64,000 nucleotides of DNA from Phoenix dactylifera. Its lineage: Eukaryota > Streptophyta > Magnoliopsida > Arecales > Arecaceae. Position numbers and translations under genes: made by a program. This document shows positions 20,701 through 32,140 of this stretch, one piece after another; the stretch's first letter is position 1; each line of letters starts with the position of its first letter. The notes under the pieces were generated by a model. The model saw nothing but the letters and a program-made list of their open reading frames with translations. It ran no database searches and was not told the DNA's origin. The stretch is taken from assembly GCF_009389715.1 (NCBI RefSeq), contig NC_052405.1:7233194-7297193 (forward strand), written 5' to 3'.

Positions 20701-23700
20701 CATCACAGACAAACCAAAAAAATCACATCACAGCTTGTTTTGGTCCGTTCAGAGGTTTTTTTTCTCCACTTTGTGGAGAATGGATATTGTGATCTATATT
20801 AGGTGGACTCAGTTTTGTATGTGGGTGCAGGTATGTGTCTAGATGTTCAATCCTTTTAGTGTCTGAACATTTAATCTTATTAGGCTCTGTCCAATTGTCA
20901 TACCAATGTCCATGTTTAACTATCAGGTGCAGGTACCTTAGGCTAAATCAAAGTGTTCAGGTAACATAGATTATGATGCCACTTGGTCCTAACTTTTGAA
21001 AAGCAAAGGGAACCACATGGATCAATTCCAGTCCGGACAACCCTGTATATTTTTAATGTAAGTCTATATGTATGTGCAATTTTCATATGCTATGCAAATT
21101 TCTACTACAAACTATGCAGGTTGTATTATTTAAGGGTACGCTTAGTTTGCGACCGAAATTGAAATCGGAATGGATTGGAATGGGAATCGGAATGGCCATC
21201 TTCCCCGATATGTTTGGTGCACGACTGGAATCAAAATCGAAATCAGAATGGGAGTAAGGGAGAGTTGGAATTGGGTTTTGAGGGATTAGGGCATTCCAAT
21301 TCCCCTCTTGAAATTGGAATGGGAATGGGACTCTCTCAAACCAAACTGCTGGAATGGGAATCACTCATTCCCATTCCCATTCCGGAGCCCAACTCTCCCT
21401 AACCAAAGATTCTCTAAATTTCATAATTCTTTAAGAGAAGCAATTAAAACTGAAAGCAACCTCTTGTCCTACTGTAGTTACGCAAGTGATATTGATTTTT
21501 TGCATGGCTAGGGTTGCTAGACATCACCTCTCTACAGTAGTATTGACTGCATTGCTATAATGAAAAATTGTTTTCAAGCTCTTTAGTGCTTATTTATCAC
21601 TATCAGTTGTGCGGTGCCTTTGTTTTCAGAATCACAAATTGCCCCTTTCTTATGATTTCCATAAATACATGGTGCGGAGCATGGAAGATGAGTTTCATGG
21701 GAGTGTTGGCATCAGGTACATGCATGTCTAGAAATTGATGCATTTGCTTTGAAAGGTTAAGTCCTGTTGCTACGAGGAAGCTTCATCATACTTATGCCAT
21801 GAGTGTTCTTTTAACATTTTTGTTTGTTGGTTTAATTGTTTCATTTTTGGCAGAATTAAATGCCAACATTTAGAATAAATGCATCATGTATGAATGCCCT
21901 ATAATATAGGGGATTTTAGCATTACAATTGCTACTTTTTATGCATCAACTAGTAAACAAGCCATCTGTGACATGTCCATCAAGTTTCAGTTAATATTTGT
22001 TTCTCTCCCAGTCAGGCTTTAGTTAGGTTCACAAATGAGGAAATTTCTACTCGCCATGTTTATGTTGATTTATCATTAAATTATATATTTTGATCTACGT
22101 TTTGACCATTTTGCAAACAACTATTAGTGTTATAAAGGAAAAAAGTTGCCTCTGAGTAAAGAGGCATTAATACAGTCTTACCACATCAATGCAAGTTTAT
22201 GAGAAAGAATATTGTTATGTTATTTAGAAGTATTAAAAGGCCATGGCATCATGGAACAAATCTTTATATATTCTTCTGCGCTACTCTTATTCACCTATCT
22301 TTGCTCTTTCTTTCTTTGTTTTACACTCTTTCCCTAAACTAAATTCCTTAGCCTACTTTTTCTTTGCAATCAATGTTGACATGCAAAATTCCGCCTGCTG
22401 TTATGGGGCTAAATGAATGACAATTAATATCATTTCCATACCCTTTGTTGACACATTATTTGTCAAGGCTGGTTTCTTGGTTTATATTTATTATGACAAC
22501 CATTTTATGTATTTCTACTATCAGAAATATCTATTGCTAATGAATTTAATAAGTTTTTACTTTTTTTTAATCATATGGCTGCTGAATCAATTGGCTTTGA
22601 TCGATGTTGCAGCTGGCCTCTTTGGGTGTACGGCATATTGTGCATTTTTGTAAATATTCATGGTAAGTTTACTATTCATGAAAAAGAAGAAAAATCTTCT
22701 CTCTTGCAGGGCCGGTTTGTTTTACATTTGCTCATTTACTTTTTAATATTGTAGGAATCAATATCTACTTTTGGTTGTCCTTTGTTCCTGCCATTGTAAG
22801 TGTTTTGTGCTTCCGTTCTTTTCTAGTTAGATTGTTTTTTTCCTCTCATCTGTCATCCCCCAAAATCATGATATTCTTTTTCCTTGTAATGTTTTTCTCA
22901 ACATATATGAAAGCTGGTCATGCTGGTGGGCACCAAGCTTCAACATGTTGTTGTGCAATTAGCTCTGGAGGTTGTTGAGGCAACTGGTCCATTTGTTGGT
23001 ACACAACTGAAGCCACGTGACGATCTTTTTTGGTTTGGAAAACCAGAACTCCTTTTGTGGTTGATACAATTCATATCGTTTCAGGTGATGCTAATATTTC
23101 TTCACAGAATTGCTAATTCACGCGACTCTGTTCCCCAACATATTCTGATATTTTTTTTTGTTGCTTTCAGAATGCTTTTGAGATGGCAGCATTTATTTGG
23201 TCCCTGGTAAGATGGTATTTACTTTTTATCTTATAAGTATCATATATGATACATGACTACATAATAAACATATTACAAGAGATGCAGGATGCTGGGTTAC
23301 CTCCATGACCGAAAATGTTACATGCTGCTGTTGATATCCTACACCATAACATTAATTGTAGTTATAAATGTTCATAAAAACATTGTTTCGTTTTGTTTTT
23401 ATAGTAATGCTCGATATTTTTGAAGAAATTATACTATTTGCATCATATATCTAGGGATCTTGGTTAGGGGTTGGAACTAGTTGAAACCAGCACATCAATG
23501 AACGTGGACTTTTGATGCAATAAATTCCTTACCAAGATTGGAACTATCTTAGTTGGATTTCCGAGGCTTTTCAAAGACTTGGGTGTGATTTGATAAAAAT
23601 AGGAAGTACCAATTATCATCAATCAGTTCCAAGTAGAATGCTAATTAATGTACTCTAGGTATGCTTTTCAATTGCAGACTGTTTTAAACAACTTAAATGG

Positions 23701-26700
23701 GGAGTTTGTGATACAACTGCAACTCCTATAGATAAATCTTATGTCCTCAATCATTCATACCATACCCGAACTAGAAATTTACTTCTTAAAGTGAAAACTG
23801 CCAATATGAGATTTTATACAAGAATATAAACAATTTTAGCATTAAAAGTTTATCATAATAGCTTAATACTGCTAAGTACAACATGCAATATGAACAAGGA
23901 TAGATGGTCCATAACAATACATCAGTGTCATTATTGTATTATATATTGTTAGATAGTGATACTGCACCAATATGCTCAGGTGGACCAATCCCTTCCACCA
24001 GTCAAGACTTACTATTCATAAACCTCTTTGAAAACTAGCCTGTACCCAATGTACCAAAAAAAAAAAAAAAACTGGCCTGTATATGCTCTGTTACAACTGT
24101 GGTATGGTTGATCTATATCTGTCCTACATGGATGCAATAAGGTAGGCAAAATTGTAGAGGCTAGTTCTCTTCATGCTTTCTTTTCCTAGTCATACATAAT
24201 TAATATCTGCAACAGTCCTGTAGTGGCATCAATTTGTTCATGCTTCACGAGGAGCAACTTCAGAGATTTTACAACTTTCTGATTGGACCTTTTGTTTTTA
24301 AGTACAAAATATAGATAAATCATACTGGTGTTAATAAATAAGGTGTACCTATATAATTATCTTAGAATTGAACACATTATGGCTACCTTGTTTTGATTAT
24401 AGATCTTGTTCTAATCAGAAACTGCTTTCTGCAGTGGGAACTGAGTGCACAATCCTGTTTCATGAAGAACTATTACATGGTAGTTCTTCGCTTGGTCTCT
24501 GGGTATGTTGTGTTATAAAAATATGCTATATCAAGTATCTATAAGTGTTTGGATCTATGATGTATGTCATGCATATGATATTAAGTTTGTAAATTTGTTA
24601 CGGATGCATTACTAGCTATTGAAATGATAGTAATTATTTATTTACCCAGAAAGTTATTCTTTGTTCTTTGTTATTCTTCATTCCCCTATTTTATCTCAAA
24701 AGTTCATACTAAATATAACAACCTAGGACCTCACTCAAAATAGCTAGCTGAAAGGTATTATTTGGATTCCTTGATCCTGTATAAGTATCCAAGATCTATC
24801 CAGCGAATAACCGATGTAGAACTAAACCAAGAATTGCCGAATTGATACTGGATACTATACCGGTCGGCGCTCGGTTTGGTTCGGTACCAGTTCGGACCAA
24901 ACCGGTACCGAGTACCCTAGCAATTGGTGCCTGGTCCAGTTCGCTACCGGTTCGAACCGAACCGAATCGGTTGGCCTGGTTTGGCAATTCTTGGCCCCAG
25001 CTCGCGCGCTGTTGCAGAATTAACCGAATTCGGTGCGAATCAACAGGTTTCGTCCGGTTCACTCTTGTATTGGCCGGTTTCGGCCGGAATTAGTGTGGTT
25101 TCGACCCCGGTTGGAACCGTTTTTTATGTACGAACCGACCCGGTCAGAGACCGGGTCGGCTCGGTTCGGCCCGAACCGGGCTATACCGTCCGATTCGACA
25201 ATTCTTGGACTCAACATACACCTGCACGGGTCCTGACATACTCTCCTGTTCAAGCCTTGATGCCCTCGCCAGGCTAAAGGTTCAAATCCATTCAAATCTA
25301 ATCATAAATACCACAATCAGCTCGTGGTCAGCCCTAATGGATCCGTGCTACAGTGTTCCCTAGTCAATATAGGTTATGGACCGGGTTCGTTTTGATACCA
25401 TTTGTAACAACCTAGGACCTCACCCAAAAAGGCTACTCAGAACGTATTTTTTTGGGTTCCTTAGTCCTGTATAAGTACCTAAGTTCTTCTTTGCGAATAA
25501 TCGATGTGGGACTAAACACACGCTCGTATGGATTCTCACATACTTCTCCCGTTCAAGTGCTGACATCCTCGTTAGGCTAAGAGTTCAAATCTATTCAAAT
25601 CTAATCACAAGCACTACGATCGGCCCGTGGTCAGCCTCTATGAACTCGTGCTGTAGTGTTTTCTAGTTCATACAGGCTATAAGCCGAGTTTTCTTTGATA
25701 CTACTTGTAACAACCCAGGACCTCACCCAAAATGGGTAGCCGGAAGGTATTATTTGGGTTTCTTGATCCTGTATAAGTACCCAAGATCTACCCAGCAAAT
25801 AATCGATGGGGGACAAAACAAATGTCCGCACGGGTTCTGACATACTCTTCCGTTCAAGCATTGACGTCTTCGTCAAGCTAAAGGTTTAAATTCATTCAAA
25901 TCTGACGATGAATGTTATTTTGATGATTAACATAACCATTGAGGCCATATCAAATTAGAAATGCAAATTAACTCGATACATCATTAATAAATGGCACACC
26001 CTCGATATATTCACGATACATTATGAATATACGGACAAAACAACTCTCAAGAATTAATAACGAGATAAAATTTGTAATAGAGAATGTAGAAAGCTTAGAA
26101 ATTCATTTTGACAAAGTTTCAAGTTAAGAATACCTAAAAGGGCAATTCTGTAATTTTCACTATTAAGAATACGAAACATTATTGTGCCATGCATTCTATT
26201 TTACTTGAAATTATTTCTTTGTGGATCCCTTATGCATGTCTAACTTTTAGATGCAGAGAATCATAGCTAGAGTCGACCCCAGGAGGAGTGGAGTTGACCC
26301 CGAAATATTCAGAGAATCTTGACACTCAAATGGTACATTTTACCATTTGAGTCATTGGCATAGGTTTTGGGTCGACCCCAAGAATATTGGAGCCGACCCC
26401 AATGGAGCCGACCCTAGAAAAGTCAGAGCCGACCCCAAGCTTGCAATGCAGAAAATGTATTTCCTGAAAATACTGTAGCGGGGTTGACCCGAGACACTGT
26501 AGCTGCAATGCAAAAAAAAACATACTCTCTGGATTTTCTGTCAGGGCCGACCCCGGAAGTATTGGGGTCGACCCCAGCACTGTTGAGCCGACCCCAGAAG
26601 AGTAGGGGTCGACCCCAGTGAAGGTGGGGTCGGTGGGGTCGACCCGAGCAGAATTGGGGTCGACCCGAGCACGACTGACAACTCAACGGCTAGTTGTGCA

Positions 26701-29700
26701 GAATTATTTTTTAAGCTCCCAACGGCTATAAACGGCTAGTTTCTTCAATCCAACGGTTAGGAAGGTCTATTTGGAGGTTGGAAAAGTATTTAAGAGGGAG
26801 CGCCGACCAACCACCGCGCCGATGGTGCCGCGGCCGAAAGCTACTACCGGAGCGCGACCACCCTAGGCAGCCACCCCCCTGATCCGAGAAGAGGGTGAGA
26901 TCAGGCTCCCCCTAGTTGGGGAAAGAAGAAGAGAGTCTTCTCTCTCTACTTTCTCTCTCCTCTGTAGTTTCTCTCTCTTCCTATTTCTCTCTTTATCACT
27001 CTCTCTACTTATTCTCTCTCTATATGTTTTAGTGGACTAGTGGCGGGACTAGGTATTTTGTGAAGTTGGGCTGACCCTTAGAGGGGTCTCGGTCAGTGTT
27101 GTGCAACCTAGAGCTTCGGGTTGGTGTTGGTCTCGGATCGGTGTTATGCAGTCATAGGAAGGACTTCGGGTCGGCGTTATGCACCCGTACGAGGAGTTTC
27201 AAATTTTTGGGTTGACTTCTCTCTATCTTGATTTTCTCTCTCTACTTTCTGCTCTCTCCACTTTCTCTCTCCTCTCTTCATTTTTCTCTCTATTTTCTCT
27301 CTCTAGAATGTCCAAGAAACCCAAAGTTGGGTCATGTTAATCTGATCTATGAACCTAAGTTGACCCCCTAGAAATAGGCTTTGAACTGCCTGGGTGCCCA
27401 AGGTCGCCTTCTGGACCGATCACTTGGCCTTATCAAGGTCCATTAACCCACTGATAATGAACTATCTTAATCGACCTTGGCTCTGATCAAGTCCATGCCC
27501 TATAATTTGTTGACTAAATAGCTTAGGCCTAACCCATCCGGAATCGTCGAATGTTCATCCCTATTTTTTATTATTTTAATTTGATTAAAATTGACAAATA
27601 GAAGGTAATTATGTTTTTAATATTTTTATAGGATTAACTAAACTGCCTAGTGAAGTTTGACGGTTTAAGACGAAAGAGGTAAGTGGATCTTAAACTCAGT
27701 ATTTTTAAATGATCATGTTTTTCATGCATAAAATCTGCTTGTGGAGATATCATGCTTTTCTTAAAATTATGGATCAGCATATGTGTTATGAAAATTATGC
27801 TTTATTATAAAAAATAGTTTCATGAATGTTTTAACGAAAATAGCTTTGTTATGAAATATGAGTCTGATCATGGCATTTAGTGTATTTCACTTATTTATGT
27901 GTATGTTTGAAAAAAAAGATATAAGTTTTCAAAGGCTCTGAGATTGCTATGATCACCTTTAGAAATAGGAGTCAATCGACACCCTAAAGCTAGCATCTAA
28001 CGAAAATGGCCCTCTGCCAACGGGTTAAAGTTGGTAACGAATATGAACTATGAAATCTTGTCAATTACGAAGATGGCCCCGTTATGGGTTATAGTGACCA
28101 TAGCACGAATATCTGTGAGCGATATTTTGATCCATGATATGATTACATGAAATGAAGAATGATTTACGAATTTAATTTCAAACTTGGCACTATGTTTATG
28201 AAAGATGGATGATTTGTTCATGCTTGATTTTTGCTTTATGACCTGTTTTTAATATACTGTATTATGAAATGCTTATTTTGGAATATCTGTTATTTTTCTT
28301 AAACTATGCATTGGTATGAAAATCTTATGCTTGAACCAGTAAGGTAGTGAAAGGTTTACTTATTGAGTTGTGCCGCTCATATACCTCTATTTTTATCTCT
28401 CTCCAGGCAAATAGGATCAGTAGGGATGAAGGTTGGTCCAGGCTTAGAGTTCGCACTAGCAAGCTTGGTGATTTTGTAGAAGATTTTATTATCGTCTACA
28501 AATTTGTAGCTAATGATCTTCTAAATGTTCAGGGTGATTGGTTTGGTATTGATGTTGTATTTAGACGCTCTAAACCGATTTTGATTTTATTTAATGGATG
28601 ATGAAATTGGATATTTAATTATTATATTTTTTTGTGATGGAATTTGAAAGCTAAAAGTAATGTTGACTTCGTGTTCTCGTGGGCTGTACCCCTCGGTAGC
28701 ACGACCATGTCATGTTTAGGAATTGGGGCGTGACAGATATGGTATTAGAGCGAACTTGGCTTATAGTTTATGTGGACTAGGGAACACTGCAGCACGAGTT
28801 CATACAGGCTAACCAGGAGCCGCTCGTGGTGCTTGTGATTAGACCTAAATGGATTTGAACCCTTAGCCTGATGAGGACGTCAGGGCTTGAATGGGAGAAT
28901 TATGTGAGAATCGTGCGAGCGTGTGTTTAATCCCACATCGGTTATTCGCCAAGGAGATCTTGGATACCTATACAAGACTAAGAAGCCCAAAAAATATCTT
29001 TTGATTAGCCTTTTTGGGTGAGGTCCTGGGTTGTTACAAATGGTATCAGAGCGGACCCGATCCATAATCTATGTCGACTAGGAGACACTGCAGCATAGAT
29101 CCATTGGGGCTGACCATAGACCGATCATGGTGTTTATGATTAGATTTGAATGAATTTAAATTTTTAGCCTGACGAGGATGTCAAGGCTTGAACGAGAGAG
29201 TATGTCAGGACTCGTGCGGGCATTTGTTTTGTCCTACATTGATTATTCGCTGGGTAGATCTTGGGTACTTATACAGGATCAAGAAATTTAAATAATACCT
29301 TCCGGTTAGCCATTTTGGGTGAGGTCCTGAGTTGTTACAAATAGTATCAGAGCGAACTCGGCTCATAGCCTATGTGAACTAGGGGACACTACAGCACGAG
29401 TTCATAGAGACTGACCACGGGCCGATCGTGGTGCCTGTGATTAGATTTGAACCTTTAGTCTGACGAGGATGTCAGAGCTTGAACGGGGCAAGCATATGAG
29501 AATCCGTGTGAGCATGTCTTTAGTTCGACATTAGTTATTCGCCGAGGAGATCTTGGATACTTATACAAGACTAAGGAACCCAAAAAAATACCTTATGGCT
29601 AGCCTTTTTGGGTGAGGTCCTGGGTTGTTACACCATGCATATTTTATTTTCTTTTTTCCTACATTTTTAAACAAAAATACATATTTTCTGTAATGCTCTC

Positions 29701-32140
29701 TTTTTCCAAATACTATGGTGGTCCTTGTCAAAACCTGCCTTCAAACTAATCAAGAACCTTTTGATCTGTTTTATAAGATGTCATGATTCTGGCTCATTCT
29801 ATTATAGAATTTGCTTTTGATTTTTGTACGCACTTAACATAATACGGTGTTTTTACAAAAGTCTATGGTAACAACCAGCTGATCATAATTTTTAACAATG
29901 AATATTGTTGTCATCGTTGTCGTCATCATCATATAGTTGATCATATTTATTAAGAATGAATGTAGTTTCAAGTCATACGAGCAGCACACTTGGTTAAAAT
30001 GTGTCCTTTGCTTCCTTAGTTAACAGAGTATAGAACTTCGTGCATGCTTTCATACTAACCCATCCAGTCAAACTCATGAATAAGCACCGGTAGAGTCCAA
30101 TACATTTGAACTTTAGTCTAACGTGAAAGAGAAATTTAATGAGGAAACCCAAGGGAATATCATGATATGAAGGCTCAGGCAACCAGAGTTTTGAAAATCA
30201 AGAACTGGCCCAGGGCAGGATCAACTCACACAGTAGGTTTTCATTCTGAAAGGAATCAAAACTGCTCAACAAAATGACCTACAATAAGGGAAGGAAGAGA
30301 GTGCAATGATGACTGATTGTGGGGTGATAATAGAAAAAAAGAACTTCAACAATGTGATACAGTTTTCTTTTTCTTTTTATGTATGCAAGTTCTGGTTTAG
30401 CAGAATTGCTTGAACATTTGTATGCTCCTACATTTTGCTTTGGAATTTCAGGCTCCTAGTCCAGTTTTGGTGCAGCTACAGCACACTGCCCTTTAATGTG
30501 ATCATCACTCAGGTTTGGACAAACTTTAAGTTTCATAATTTATATACCCGCATCCTTATTTTTATGTTTATTGTGGATAAAAGTTACTACGCATGGTATG
30601 TCAAAGTAAACCTAAGAAAAAAAGTATACTTTAGAGGGTAAGCTTTGGCGCAATAGTAAGGTTGTATTTCAGGTCATAGGTTCAAAATATGGAAACAGCC
30701 TCTTCGAACGAGGGGGTAAGGCTGCGTATGTCTGATCCTCCCCAGACTCTGCAATGGTGGGAACCTCGTACCCTAGGCTCTTTATGTCAAAGTGAACCTA
30801 TGGTTTATAAATATGGGTTTGGCTATGCTTAGAAGTGGCAGTCGTCCCAAGTTGCTTGATATCTACAAATTTAAGCTCAGCTGGATTCTGTTAATTATGA
30901 CCAGAACTGGTGAAAGCTTATTCCATTGATTTGGCCACTGATTAAATCCAGTTTTGCTGATGACATAATCACCAGTATAATCTCATGGTGTATTATATAA
31001 AAGGAACATATCAGAAATCTCTAACTTGATCAAACTCAAGGTAGATAACAGTAAGATTGTTCACGAGAATGACAAGCTGACCATGCTAGCCTTAGACTCA
31101 CCTCAAGTATAGTTTCCTTGGCAGGTGTAATATGATAGTTCATGCATAAGAGCTTCATAGCTTTGAGAAACCGAGAACAGACTCTGAAGAGATCCCAAAG
31201 GCCCAAACAGCAACTCAAAAGGTTCATGACAAGCAAAGGATGTGCACAGATAAGTGGAAAAATAGGTATGAAAGACCAAAAAGGGACCGACAAACTAGTG
31301 AGACGGAATTTTCGATGCTAGAATAGATTGTAACTGCCTACTGAGCAAAGGGAAAGGAGGCCAACTAAATGAAATGAGGCTCATAATGATATAGGACGCT
31401 AGTTAAAGGGAGGTAACCTTCAATAAAGCGATTGATTTGACTGTGTAAATGGTCCCACTAAATCTTACTGGTGAGGATCCAAGATGATTTCTATCAAATA
31501 GCAAGATTGATAATCCAAAGTTAGGGTGTAGATTTTTGAGGGTCTTGATGGAATAATGATTCATAAAGAACTTTGAGCAGTAAAAACAAACAAAATCTGC
31601 AGAGCACACTGATTAACTTAGTAAAGACTGACAGAATTTGCATTAATTGCCTAAATATTTGTTGATGTGATTACTTTAGACTCCAATTTGTTCTGAGCAT
31701 GTAATATAATATCTGTAAGTTGTATGCTATTTTGAATACATGAATAGAGGTAAACATTATACGTTTTTCTTATCATGCTACAAAGCTGATATTTAATGCT
31801 GATACAGAGAACTGATATCATCTAGTCTCTCTCTCTGTTTTTTTTTCGTTTTTCATTTTATTTCCTATGACTGTAGATGGGATCCAAATTTAAGAAATCT
31901 TTGATTGCGGAGAGTGTGAGAGAGTCACTTCATAGTTGGTGCAGAAGGGTCAAAAAGAAGTCTAAACGTGAACCGGTCCTTTCACTACTTGGAACCGCTA
32001 CATCAACTTGTTCATTGGAATCAACCATGGATGAAACGGATGACACAATTACAGTTGGATCTGGCATTTTTTCTCGAAGCAGTTCCGAAGTCTCATTGGA
32101 GGCGCTCAATACAATTATGATGGATGAGCAGGAGGCATGA
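17720..32140 (+). CDS. MLO: MLO-like seven-transmembrane protein, 3' ten exons (gene partial at left)
   Basis: The C-terminal 313 residues of a plant MLO protein, a plasma-membrane family involved in powdery-mildew susceptibility, calcium signalling and reproduction. Exons: 17720-17811, 19519-19593, 21630-21715, 22613-22662, 22755-22795, 22914-23084, 23171-23206, 24435-24502, 30452-30512, 31877-32140 (TGA). All junctions are GT-AG and phases join without a break. Family blocks seen in order: [118 protein letters not shown], and a calmodulin-binding segment [15 protein letters not shown]. The tail after that segment is short (about 60 residues). The first 17720 exon begins in phase 2 after an AG, so upstream exons (about 200-250 residues) exist; I could not find them between 15726 and 17719, so they probably lie beyond the retrotransposons. 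The intron 24503-30451 is 5.9 kb of nested repeats. Confidence 0.93.
18867..19321. mobile_element. Retroposed 419-bp element with GA/TC arms and 18-bp target duplication
   Basis: An insert at 18885-19303 is bounded by ATGTCTACAGTCAATGTT (18867-18884) and ATGTCTACAATAAATGTT (19304-19321), 16 of 18 identical. Such a long duplication points to target-primed (LINE-type) insertion. The insert has a GA-rich left arm (about 18980-19050) and a TC-rich right arm (about 19120-19205) that could pair, with GCCGG/CCGGT-rich ends. It has no poly(A) tail and no recognised SINE head, so its class is open. It lies in the first visible MLO intron. Confidence 0.6.
21134..21408. mobile_element. Palindromic MITE-like element
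   Basis: About 275 bases in an MLO intron dominated by GGAATGG / CCATTCC words: the left half reads AATCGGAATGG and the right half CATTCCCATTCCGG, so much of the segment is self-complementary. The outer ends, GGGTACGCTTAG on the left and the complement TTTGGTTAGGG on the right, are weakly inverted. The superfamily and exact ends are not settled, and no clear target duplication is seen. The pattern of high-copy GGAATG-rich foldback elements is common in plant genomes. Confidence 0.5.
24714..25902 (-). mobile_element. Tandem TRIM-like array, minus orientation (about 2.7 units)
   Basis: On the minus strand each unit consists of a short LTR (about 137 bp) ending GTTGTTACA, a 2-base gap, an initiator-Met primer-binding site (TGGTATCAG-like) and about 160 bases of internal sequence. 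Unit boundaries are at 24714, 25403 and 25706; the last is cut at about 25902. The first unit is 689 bases long because a 380-bp palindromic element plus an 8-bp duplication interrupts it; 689 minus 388 gives 301, the standard unit length. No coding capacity. It belongs to the same family as 28740-29632, which is in the opposite orientation. Confidence 0.8.
24820..25215. mobile_element. 380-bp inverted-repeat (MITE-like) element inside a TRIM unit
   Basis: Element 24828-25207 begins CAAGAATTGCCGAAT and ends with the near complement (ATTCGACAATTCTTG). It is flanked by AACTAAAC and GACTCAAC, a degraded 8-bp duplication (6 of 8). Removing element plus one 8-bp copy restores the TRIM unit to exactly 301 bases, which supports both ends. 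The interior is full of ACCGGT/CGGTTCGG words and lacks a transposase. An 8-bp duplication would suit a hAT-derived element. Confidence 0.7.
25913..28735 (+). repeat. 2.8 kb chromovirus-like LTR, solo or chimeric
   Basis: Begins about 25913 (TGTTATTTTGATGATTAAC) and ends GGGGCGTGACA at 28735, the same terminal word as the chromovirus LTR at 15725; the two lengths are nearly equal (2823 against 2820). Internal landmarks match an LTR: TATTTAAG at about 26785 followed by a GC-rich segment and pyrimidine tracts (26936-27025, 27215-27305). It also carries a GTCGACCCC repeat cluster. It is followed by GATA and a primer-binding-site-like TGGTATTAGAGC, but then by TRIM-like sequence, not chromovirus leader. 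The left edge abuts a truncated TRIM unit and is less certain than the right. It is clearly older than the 12906 LTR. Confidence 0.65.
26273..26668. repeat. Cluster of GTCGACCCC / GCCGACCCC words
   Basis: About thirteen copies of G(T/C)CGACCC(C/G) or TTGACCCC occur within roughly 400 bases, often followed by AG and a short AT-rich spacer, with irregular spacing of 13-80 bases. They lie in the presumed U3 of the 25913-28735 LTR, just before its TATA-like site. The arrangement resembles the role of the 69-bp array in the Tat U3, although the sequence is different. Confidence 0.7.
28740..29632 (+). mobile_element. Tandem TRIM-like array, plus orientation (three units)
   Basis: Primer-binding sites at 28740 (TGGTATTAGAGC), 29041 (TGGTATCAGAGC) and 29342 (TAGTATCAGAGC) are 301 bases apart. 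Short LTRs can be placed at 28903-29038, 29203-29339 and about 29495-29632: they begin TGTGAGAATC or TGTCAGGACTC after a purine-rich run (GAACGAGAGAG) and end GTTGTTACA. An LTR-internal-LTR unit without genes is the definition of a TRIM; head-to-tail arrays of TRIMs are known in plants. The element needs proteins from an autonomous LTR element. It lies in the 5.9 kb MLO intron. Confidence 0.8.
30597..30800 (+). mobile_element. tRNA-derived SINE (Au-like) with 18-bp target duplication
   Basis: The body (30615-30782) has the plant Au-type SINE layout: GTAAGCTTTGGCGCAATAG at the A-box, GGTCATAGGTTCAAAATATG at the B-box, GGTAAGGCTGCGTA, then CCCCAGACTCTGCAATGG. It is flanked by TATGTCAAAGTAAACCTA (30597-30614) and TATGTCAAAGTGAACCTA (30783-30800), one mismatch in 18. 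It sits in the penultimate MLO intron. About 20 extra bases lie between the left duplication and the SINE head. Confidence 0.85.

Noticed and set aside
28347..28601. 84-codon plus-strand frame near the end of the older LTR
   Set aside because: Lies within the LTR, no domain, ends at the LTR terminus; not a gene.
28740..29353. TGGTATCAGAGC repeats as tRNA gene fragments
   Set aside because: They are complementary to initiator tRNA and directly follow LTR ends, so they are primer-binding sites.
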